Of a stretch of DNA of 64,000 nucleotides, positions 42,501 through 49,240 are shown one piece after another. Positions within the stretch are counted from its first letter, which is position 1. Each line of letters opens with the position of its first letter. The notes under the pieces were generated by a model. The model was not told the DNA's origin and did not search any database. It saw only the letters and a list, made by a program, of their open reading frames with translations. Both the position numbers and the translations under genes were made by a program. The stretch comes from Trichomonas tenax (lineage: Eukaryota > Parabasalia > Trichomonadida > Trichomonadidae). The DNA lies in the NCBI GenBank assembly GCA_023091735.1, contig JALKBU010000171.1:1-64000 (forward strand), given 5' to 3'.

Positions 42501-43903
42501 CAAATGTTATGGATCAAGTCAGAACATATAAGAAGGCTGTTGACGATGTTAACCAAATAGTTAAGAGTCCATCAATCGAAGACATTGCAGGAAGTGTCTC
42601 TGATGTTGTCACAAAGATCAACAATGCAACAAAGTTAATGGGAGTTGCTAAAACAGATGACTTGAACTTCTCCATCAAGAATATGATCAAGCAAACGAAG
42701 GAACTCCAAAAAACTAAACAAAAGATGCTTGAAGCTGCAGGTGTTACAAGTGTTGATCAATATAATGAACTTATCAAGAACTTAAGAGCTGATGAAGACA
42801 GAATGAACAGAATCTTGCCTGGAAGTAAAGATCCTGTTGCAGAAATGATTGCAATGAAGCGTAAATATGATCAGATATGTGGTATATTAGGAGGTGTCGA
42901 TAAAGCTGAAGAAGCTGCTCAATCATATTCAGATATCAAGCCAAGATTCGATGAGATTGCTAAGATACTTGGAGGTGACAAAGAAAGATTGATTTTCAGA
43001 GCTAAAGAATTAACAGAAGCAGAACCTTACAAGAGCAAATTTGTTGATATTGCAAAGAAACTTGGTGGTGAAGAAAATGTCAAGAAGTCGGTCGAAGAAC
43101 TCTTAGAGCTTAAAGAACTCACAGAGAAGATTCCAGGAGGTGGTGTTAAAGCAATCGATAAACTCAGGAACTTAATCGTTGAGCACAGAAAACTTGAAGA
43201 ACAGAGTTCTCAGATCTTCGATATTGTCTTCAATCCTTACGGCAACGATATCTCAAAGGCCGTTGAAAATCTCAAGAGCGACTTGAAGAGTGCTGCTGAG
43301 TTATTCGAAAGATTAATGGGAGTTCTCAGTGGTGCTGAGAAACCGCCATTCAAGTTCAAATTCCCTCTCGAAGATGAAGTTAGAGATAACTTGATTGTCC
43401 TTATTGGACAGTTCAAAGAAGAAACTGAAGAAACTACAAGAAGAATCAATTCAATTTTAGGTGAAGCACGAAAAGATGGATATGTTGGAACAAGCATTCT
43501 CGAAGCTGTTGAATTCATTTCTCACGCGAGAATGGATGAAGCACATGATGAAGCAACTAAAGCTTTCAGTGCTGAAATGGCTTCGCTAAGAGAGAACTAC
43601 GATGTCATTGTAAAGAAGAGTGATGATGAGAACCACAAATATATCAAGAAGATCGAAGAAATCAGCAGTCAGATGGATGTGCAGAAAGCTGCAAGTTTGG
43701 AGAAAGAGAAAGACTTCCTGATCAAGATCGAGAAAGCCAACAAATCTGCTAGAAATGCTACGAGTCAACTCGATAAAGAAAAGAAGATCAAAGAGGAGCT
43801 GCTCAGAATTATCAGCAACAAACCAACAGACACTGAATTCCTCAGAGTCAACCTTTCAGCATCTGAATTCAAGATCATTCAGAGCAACCAGAGAACTAGC
43901 TAA
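39509..43903 (+). CDS. Giant coiled-coil protein with C-terminal GG-repeat region
   Basis: A 1464-residue protein. Residues about 1-120 are a globular helical head (SVFQRRRKSFLDSLQKILTS). Residues about 150-960 are nearly continuous coiled coil rich in Lys, Glu, Gln and Ser, like golgins, centrosomal rod proteins or cytoskeletal linkers. Residues about 960-1250 change character: short helical units that end in LFGF, LFPE, ILGG, ILGG, KLGG (for example YSDIKPRFDEIAKILGGDKE, then YKSKFVDIAKKLGGEENVKK). The C-terminal 200 residues return to coiled coil. No motor or nucleotide-binding site. Probably a structural protein of the mastigont, Golgi or flagellar base. Strong motif cluster upstream. Confidence 0.85.
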   Translation: MFSVAEISSDDDKNETILSVFQRRRKSFLDSLQKILTSTGNDRFIIQMFEDPNSAMFVPDRVCELIERYLTSERENYINELYQRIRTYEACFGVKKSKQIENIGTQILQQMEVKNLNPPNNQEIIKKLRKNLAVLNSDSSSTIIRSDQSKELKSQIDSLKRIIKNSNSTIRSLKDEYTRNLYQAKHILSISVESMLQETSGRATSAVSSYKEMERKFKQENAKLQSKYQSEIEEHVQNEQNYEKEIRKLKMKLETFSQQNDQQEKEISKLKNRISQLESKSEAHEDFNSQKISLENEISRLRSDIRTKDMQIQKLVDAHANKTELDTSLQAALAKSRLINTKRSAQIQKLKDALKSLSMEYENVSHELSLAKADSQLTDARLNKVNSLEQDRQKYLDKITELESERDNFERKLVDSQSESQLLKEDNERMRKLMKDSSMSNLKTGQLVSVIDQLNAKINEGRAKILSQEDYIENLKLQNDSLKMKINVQEQKTQDANSQIEQLRKELDDANKEMTEQQKSISLLNSTTKKSDVQMSDLKSRVVQSDKRVAELMNELQRTQEMKQETERKLLEANDSINDLKSKNSMLEDEVDSLKEELGQKNAVLKDFLSADETQKSQNSKLMNDYVLLQRTAGSINAELRGAQRYLKSKDQELQIAKQSVENLKSRLKSKEELAKQLKANLDETSRRLNTILSQQKNLEATVDEMRTENLTLRDKLGEVNTSTNNLQEQLQIEAQEKDKMRRDIREMKERQMLDVAKFEKKIDDLRSENATLQKRKGEDQNTIEKQAFTISKLEKEVKQKEDELQFEKEKYVREMKRKDELIDFEREKNEKSLSRSQEILDIEKLRANQENQRILQAKDSEISALKKRLGDTEKHVAELEDVIKDGSDKIQAHLTEVLDKNNALKSEKHKLTAELQKASNMISTIGSIVKTKETENLPQKVDEIRRKSEENDEVNKLFGFQSNSDFIDNMRSVKKAMKVLTERNSALMSLFPESNDSNVMDQVRTYKKAVDDVNQIVKSPSIEDIAGSVSDVVTKINNATKLMGVAKTDDLNFSIKNMIKQTKELQKTKQKMLEAAGVTSVDQYNELIKNLRADEDRMNRILPGSKDPVAEMIAMKRKYDQICGILGGVDKAEEAAQSYSDIKPRFDEIAKILGGDKERLIFRAKELTEAEPYKSKFVDIAKKLGGEENVKKSVEELLELKELTEKIPGGGVKAIDKLRNLIVEHRKLEEQSSQIFDIVFNPYGNDISKAVENLKSDLKSAAELFERLMGVLSGAEKPPFKFKFPLEDEVRDNLIVLIGQFKEETEETTRRINSILGEARKDGYVGTSILEAVEFISHARMDEAHDEATKAFSAEMASLRENYDVIVKKSDDENHKYIKKIEEISSQMDVQKAASLEKEKDFLIKIEKANKSARNATSQLDKEKKIKEELLRIISNKPTDTEFLRVNLSASEFKIIQSNQRTS

Positions 43904-44438
43904 AGTAATTTATTATGTTTGTCTTATTTACAATATCTCATATTATGTGAATCAAATGAAAATTAATCAAAAACATATTTTTGAGAGTTCTAAATCTTAT
44001 AAGGATTCTATTTTAATAAGAACTGTATTCCAATCAGTTCATGCTTTTAAAACAAAAAAGTCTTTCTTTCGAAAAAGGATCCTTGATTTAAAAGTCGTCA
44101 AGTTTATAAATTGAAATCTATTATTATATGCAATGATATTATCTGCTAACTGTCATAGCTATCGCATCTATTTTGGTTTGCTTGTGTTGGATGGCATTGA
44201 TATTTATAGTAAAAGGAATTACATCGATAGATAATATCGATTTATGGGACTCGAACAATATTTTTGACATGTAAAGTGTCAAATATCGAATATTATGTTT
44301 AAAAATCACTTTTTCTCAAAAATTACTCGATAAATGTATGTTAATTTTTTAACCATTGATATTCATATCCAATACCCAGCAATTGGTTTGATTTAGTATT
44401 TTCGATTTAATGTACGTTTATAATTAATAAATACAAAA
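43904..44438. other. Spacer with one motif
   Basis: AT-rich, no gene, apart from TTTTGACATGTAAAG at 44263 oriented with the next gene and 160 bases before its ATG. Confidence 0.45.
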
Positions 44439-44897
44439 ATGGCATTGGTTCACATTGAGTCTCCGACAACTTTGAAAGTTCCTTCAACAAGGCACTGGAA
44501 GAGCGAACTCAAGGAACTCGGAATTTCTACATTACCTCCAAGAAAACCAAATTCGATAAATCAAGAATTAGGATGGTTCGAAATTGAAGATCAATACAAA
44601 GTCCTCAAAGTCATAGAACACCTTTTGAACAGAACAAGGCAATTAGAAAACGATGTGATCTTTACAAACGACAATTCTCTCGATCCTCTCGCAGTTAGAA
44701 CCAAGCAGCAATTGGAAAGACTCAAACAATTGACTGAACAAGAAGCAGCACTCGACACACAGATCGCTGACGCATCAAAAGAACTTGAGATTCTTAAAAT
44801 TGAAAGGAATGTGAATCAAAAGAGTTACGCGAAGGAACTTGAAGACTTGGATAAGAAGATTAAACAATATGAAAATTTAAGATGCTTCAAGAAATAA
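44439..44897 (+). CDS. Short coiled-coil protein, possibly ADIP/SSX2IP-like
   Basis: A 152-residue protein. The N-terminal part (HWKSELKELGISTLPP, INQELGWFEIED) followed by a helix (LKVIEHLLNRTRQLENDV) and then coiled coil (KQQLERLKQLTEQEAALDTQ) has the order of the ADIP/SSX2IP family N-terminus, a protein of centriolar satellites and basal bodies. The resemblance is weak and the protein is much shorter than SSX2IP. It could be any small coiled-coil protein. Good coding composition, clean ATG. Confidence 0.55.
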   Translation: MALVHIESPTTLKVPSTRHWKSELKELGISTLPPRKPNSINQELGWFEIEDQYKVLKVIEHLLNRTRQLENDVIFTNDNSLDPLAVRTKQQLERLKQLTEQEAALDTQIADASKELEILKIERNVNQKSYAKELEDLDKKIKQYENLRCFKK

Positions 44898-45313
44898 GAT
44901 AATATTATTTTGTTTTTTGTCTGTTGTTAATAATTCCATAAAAATTCTCTTTTCTATGAACTCCTGACTCTATGTACCATATCTCATTAAACTCAACAAT
45001 TTTGAAATTCATAATAATAAAATCTAAAATTTTATAGTATTTTTATAATTTTTATTAATTTGATTAATTTTTCAAAAATCAAACATTGCAAATAGCTTTT
45101 GTTTTACAATCAGAATCTTATTGTATCATAAAAATTGAAGATTGCCAAAGATATCAAAATCTACTTTTATAATTTTATTCTTCTTTCATATAAATATAAG
45201 ATTGGACATCAAAATAAAATATGAATTCAAATTAGTTTATTGTAATATTGATTATACAAGATGGTGAATATCGAAGTATTTTAGTTTTAACATGTATATA
45301 GTTTATTCTTACA
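44898..45313. other. AT-rich spacer
   Basis: Tail-to-tail spacer; no gene. Confidence 0.45.
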
Positions 45314-46249
45314 TTATACTTGCTCTTCCGCTTCCTTGTACTTCGCGATTTCTTCTGGAGTGATTCCATCCTGTGCCCAATATCCACTTTCATTTCTCTT
45401 TGCCCACTTTTGGTTCGTTGTGTCGAAGATCTCTTCGAGGTTGCACTCCATTGGGAAGTCAATGAAGATCTCATCGGGGTCGATCTTGTACTGCTTCTTC
45501 AGCTGCTTCTCGAGCTGTTCTCCGCGTGCCCAGTTAGGAATTGTCTTTCCGTGAATCTCGATTGGATTTCTTTCATACATTTCATCGTCATCGTCTTCGA
45601 AAGAATCCTCACCATCATCCTCGGACATTTCGTAGACATCCCTTGGCTCTTCTACCTCCTCGAAAGCGAACTTGAACGATTGATTTCTTGGCGTTGTCTC
45701 TTGTTTCTTCTCGATGCACATTTCTTTCCACGCTTCTCTAAACGAATACGCAGACTGTGTCAGCTCCTTGAGAGAGCCTCCTAATGTAAATGGTGATGCA
45801 GGCGGGGAGTCCAGTTCATTGTCAACGGAGATGTCATCCTCTGAAGATGACTCCAAAAGTGAATCATCGCAAACGAATCTCATCGTACTCGAACTCAAGT
45901 TCTGTGTATTGAAACAAGGCGTGGATTGTATTGGCAGATGCGATCTTGGTGGTGTTGCTTTAGTAGAAGCCAATGAAATCTGTTCGTTGTTATCATTTTC
46001 ATTGAAACTGAGCGGTGAAGGCTTGTTAATGGACTTTCTGAGTTCACCAATAGGCTTTGGAGCAACAATTTCCTTTGATTCCTGCGATGAATTGGAGTTA
46101 ACCGCTGAAGATGTTGATGAAAACAGATTTAATTGAAAAGAAATCGTATTAAGCCACTCGAAGTGAACCTCCTCCTGCTTCTTGTAGTTGGAGATCGTCA
46201 TTTCAAGGAGATGGTTCAAATCATTGACAACTGTACCGATTTGATCCAT
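45314..46249 (-). CDS. INCENP-like chromosomal passenger protein
   Basis: A 311-residue protein. Residues about 1-50 form a short helical N-terminus (MDQIGTVVNDLNHLLEMTIS), where INCENP binds survivin and borealin. The middle is disordered with Ser/Thr-Pro sites (RKSINKPSPLSFNEN, TKATPPRSHLP) and acidic runs. Residues about 235-295 carry the IN-box: GKTIPNWARGEQLEKQLKKQ, then IDPDEIFIDFPMECNLEEIF and a basic KWAKR with a W nearby. WAR, DPDxIF and CxLEEIF are the conserved positions that bind and activate Aurora kinase. The protein is much shorter than animal INCENP and lacks a long single alpha-helix. An in-frame non-ATG stretch exists upstream; the initiator abuts the ATG at 46249. Confidence 0.85.
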   Translation of the reverse strand: MDQIGTVVNDLNHLLEMTISNYKKQEEVHFEWLNTISFQLNLFSSTSSAVNSNSSQESKEIVAPKPIGELRKSINKPSPLSFNENDNNEQISLASTKATPPRSHLPIQSTPCFNTQNLSSSTMRFVCDDSLLESSSEDDISVDNELDSPPASPFTLGGSLKELTQSAYSFREAWKEMCIEKKQETTPRNQSFKFAFEEVEEPRDVYEMSEDDGEDSFEDDDDEMYERNPIEIHGKTIPNWARGEQLEKQLKKQYKIDPDEIFIDFPMECNLEEIFDTTNQKWAKRNESGYWAQDGITPEEIAKYKEAEEQV

Positions 46250-46255
46250 AAATGA
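46250..46255 (-). promoter_or_regulatory. Initiator TCATTT of the INCENP-like gene
   Basis: TCATTT directly precedes the ATG (TCATTTATG), predicting a leader of only about 4 bases. Confidence 0.55.
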
Positions 46256-46303
46256 TTTATGAGCTCTAAACGTACACACCCATATCGTCAAAAATTTTTG
46301 ATA

Positions 46304-46318
46304 CTTTACATGTCAAAA
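46304..46318 (-). promoter_or_regulatory. TTTTGACATGTAAAG motif upstream of the INCENP-like gene
   Basis: In gene orientation, 55 bases before the ATG. Confidence 0.55.
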
Positions 46319-46713
46319 TCCGTTTACGCGGCATATTTTGAATGTTATTCTCTTTCTTTGATCGATACATTTTCTATACAGCAAAAATCATTTCCCACAC
46401 AAAGGTTTTATTTTATTTGATAATTATATCAAGATGAAAGTATTTTTACATTAGAGTTCGATTAATTTAAGCAACATAATATTTTCATCTATACTTAAAT
46501 ATGCCAATAGGTTATGGCTAGCTTAGAACAAAAATATATTTTCGAATAAAAATGAATTCAAAATTGCGAATCAGAAATTGGGGACGTGGAAAACGTGTCC
46601 ATCAGATAGATGATAATATAATGTATATTTTAAAAAACAAAGTGAAAAAAATTTTTTTCGTATAAAATATCAAGAAAACGAGCAAAAGGGTCAGCAGATA
46701 AAGATCAGATAAA
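46319..46713. other. AT-rich spacer
   Basis: No gene supported. Confidence 0.45.
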
Positions 46714-46998
46714 TTATTCCTCAGCAAGATCGCTAATAAGTTGAGCACGGAATTTAGATTCCTGATTAATGAGACCATTTCTCATACTAGAGTAGTTATC
46801 AATTTCGAAAATACGAGACTGATAAACCTGCATGATTTGATCGCGATTATCGAGATAATTTTGTGAAGACTCGTTCAATATTGACCTGTATTCGTTGTAA
46901 GCTCTAAGAAAAGCTTGGACATTTCCAGGCTGGTTTTGTGCTGGTTCAATGTTCTGCTGTGGAACAGCTTCCGTTGGAATTTGATAAACTTCACTCAT
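46714..46998 (-). CDS. Small helical protein of unknown function
   Basis: A 94-residue protein if started at MSEVYQIPTEA (46998); an in-frame ATG at 47016 would add six residues. It is Asn/Gln-rich and predicted helical (VQAFLRAYNEYRSILNESSQ, later SSMRNGLINQESKFRAQLIS), without signal peptide or membrane span. Coding composition is good. It is divergent to the 47064 gene with only 65 bases between the two chosen start codons, so they share a promoter. No family recognised. Confidence 0.65.
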   Translation of the reverse strand: MSEVYQIPTEAVPQQNIEPAQNQPGNVQAFLRAYNEYRSILNESSQNYLDNRDQIMQVYQSRIFEIDNYSSMRNGLINQESKFRAQLISDLAEE

Positions 46999-47063
46999 AT
47001 GAATGAAAAGTGCCATTTGTTTACAAAACCCTTATTTATAATTTTAGGGGTTGGCTAAACACA

Positions 47064-47423
47064 ATGTCTGATTTTAGTATTCCTGTTATAGAGAAGAAGA
47101 AGCGCCCACAGATGGGAACTTCTGTCAATGCTATGTTCGCTACATCCAAAAAGAGAGAAGAAGAAAAGAAAAAGGAAGAAGGGAGAATTGCGAAACAAAC
47201 TGCTCAAAAATTCCTTCAAAAAGAAAGAAAAACACTCGCAACGCCTGACAGAGAGACAGAAAGTCCTTTTTTGGCGATGCTAAAGAATAGAAAGCAAAAT
47301 GCTCCGAAAACAAAAATTGTACCAACGCCAGATCCAAAACAATCTTCAGAACCTTTCGACAACTTCGGAGAGAAGTTGTTAATGAAGCAAGGATGGCAAA
47401 AAGGAGATCCAATCGGATCTTGA
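47064..47423 (+). CDS. Small basic protein ending in a partial G-patch
   Basis: A 119-residue protein. Residues about 15-65 are a very charged helix (KKREEEKKKEEGRIAKQTAQ), then Lys/Pro-rich sequence, ending with FGEKLLMKQGWQKGDPIGS. The last part matches the first half of a G-patch (GxxxLxxxGWxxGxxLG) used by cofactors of DEAH helicases in splicing and ribosome assembly. It stops where the rest of the G-patch should follow. Either this is a minimal G-patch or the 3' end is truncated. An in-frame non-ATG stretch precedes the ATG; MSDFSIPVIEKK is the credible start. Confidence 0.65.
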   Translation: MSDFSIPVIEKKKRPQMGTSVNAMFATSKKREEEKKKEEGRIAKQTAQKFLQKERKTLATPDRETESPFLAMLKNRKQNAPKTKIVPTPDPKQSSEPFDNFGEKLLMKQGWQKGDPIGS

Positions 47424-47796
47424 CTTTCTTATTATTCAAATTTAACAATTCTTTACCTAGTCATATGTTTGCCTTCCAAAATTAAATATGAGCGCATCGT
47501 ATTGTAATGAATATTCAAGAACCAATTTTGTATTTATTGAGATCTGTTGTTGAAAAATCAATCATTCTTCTACTTTTATGTATTTCATTTTTAATTTACT
47601 ATTGATTCAATATCATATTACTTTGATAATAAAAATATCATTTCATATTTCTGAAAAAAAATGTTACATGTTATGGTTTCAGAAGAGGTTATTTTTGAAA
47701 TATTAGTTTTAGTTATTTTAAAGAAGATTTCAATTTCGATTTTATAGATTTCAAAAATTTCCCTATTTCTGTATTAATATATGAATATTTACTCGC
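47424..47796. other. AT-rich spacer
   Basis: Tail-to-tail spacer; no gene. Confidence 0.45.
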
Positions 47797-48219
47797 TTAT
47801 GCGAAGCCAATTTCTGTGGCAATGTTCATAGCCTCAACATCAGCTGGAAGGCGGATGAAAGCCTTCTTGACGAACTTGGATGTGATAACTGTGCAGACCT
47901 TGACTGGCTTAACCTTGTAAAGGCGGTTGAAGGCAGCAGCGATTTCTGTTTTTGTAGCCTTGATATCAACCCAGAATGTCATTGTATTCTCGTTTTCGAT
48001 CTTAACTGTGGACTTGTCTGATGTGACTGGGCCGCGGATGATCTTGTAATCATTGCGCTTGAGGGAAACTGGCTGGACAGCCTTATGTTCGTAAGCTGGG
48101 CGCTTTGGAAGGACCTGAGCGGCCTTCTTGCCGAACTTTGTGAAGTTGCGTGTCTTTGTGACTTCCTTCTTCTGGCCCTGAGCGAGAGTCTTAGCAGCAG
48201 CTTGAGCTTTGCCGGACAT
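47797..48219 (-). CDS. Ribosomal protein uL23 (L23a)
   Basis: A 140-residue protein starting MSGKAQAAAKTLAQG. It has the basic N-terminal extension of eukaryotic L23a, then the core: KRNDYKIIRGPVTSDKST, TMTFWVDIKATKTEIAAAFN, RLYKVKPVKVCTVITSKFVK, KAFIRLPADVEAMNIATEIG. The protein binds 25S/28S rRNA near the exit tunnel and contacts SRP. Its codons are strikingly GC-rich, as expected for a highly expressed gene. The leader has CCACCCTTTTTCCC before the ATG, reminiscent of pyrimidine-rich promoter motifs of trichomonad ribosomal genes (inference), and an imperfect palindrome (AACCGCC / GCGGTT) about 30-45 bases upstream. Confidence 0.95.
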   Translation of the reverse strand: MSGKAQAAAKTLAQGQKKEVTKTRNFTKFGKKAAQVLPKRPAYEHKAVQPVSLKRNDYKIIRGPVTSDKSTVKIENENTMTFWVDIKATKTEIAAAFNRLYKVKPVKVCTVITSKFVKKAFIRLPADVEAMNIATEIGFA

Positions 48220-48717
48220 TTGTTGGGAAAAAGGGTGGACCAAAACCGCAAATCTACGGCGGTTTTGTAAACTCGAATTCTACTTTTCTTGCATTTCTAA
48301 AATCTATGTCTTGTGTATTATCTAAATATATCAAAATCTTTGTTTTCATAAATCCTTCTTAATAACCTTTTTATCTTCCGCTTTCTATATCATCACTATT
48401 CGTTCATCCTTGCACATATTCTATATTCAAAGACACAGCTAATCATTTTTTGATTTTATTTGTTTGATTTCATTATCATAATATTCTCTATCATCTTCTT
48501 CCACATATGATTTCTACGTTTAATTTTGATAGAATCATCGTAGCGCGACATCATAAAGAAAAATACTGATGATCATAATTTGTTATTTCTAAACACACAA
48601 ATATGTCTGCTGTATACTTTTGTATACATTAATATGTAGAGCTAAAGAGTTTATACTTTCTTTTTCCAAGAAAATGTGCTAAAAATTGTGTCAAATCGGC
48701 TTGTCTAAAATTGATAG
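48220..48717. other. AT-rich spacer
   Basis: Apart from the palindromic leader of the ribosomal gene, nothing supported. Confidence 0.45.
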
Positions 48718-48870
48718 GCAAAGTCAGCGAAACTCGTTTTTTAACTCACTGGATTAACTTCTTGCTAAGTTATTGAATCTCAATGTACAAAATCCTGTCG
48801 TGCATGATATATTAAAGAATTAGTAAGAAGTTAATCCAGTGTGTTAAAAAACGAGTTTCGCCGACTTTGC
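48718..48870. repeat. Long near-perfect hairpin (51-bp arms)
   Basis: 48718-48768 and 48820-48870 are inverted copies with three mismatches (core GCGAAACTCGTTTTTTAAC). The loop is 51 bases. No frame in either direction. Such a structure would fold into a stable double-stranded RNA if transcribed. Confidence 0.8.
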
Positions 48871-49240
48871 ATATAAAAATTTAATTGCCTGTGTCAAATC
48901 TCAATGTCCAAAAATTTGTAACAATCCATAATTTATTGGGAAAAACCGATAAGACTGATTTGCAAATCAAAAATGTAAATTTCATAATGCCAGATTGTCA
49001 GGTTTGACAAATTTTAGAATCAATGCAAAGTGAATCATTCTTTAATTTATAGACATGGATGGGTTCAATAATACTATGTTATTACAACTTAATGCGATTA
49101 GATATGAAAGATGCAAATCGATGGAGATGAAATTCTTGCAACACATGTTTGATTTCATTTTATGGATTTCAATCAACTACATATATAAGAGCTGGAAGAT
49201 TATAAACTAACAATAATATATTTATAACAAAACAATAATA
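48871..49240. other. AT-rich spacer
   Basis: No gene supported; contains GTGTCAAATCTCAATGT, a partial echo of sequence left of the hairpin. Confidence 0.4.
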
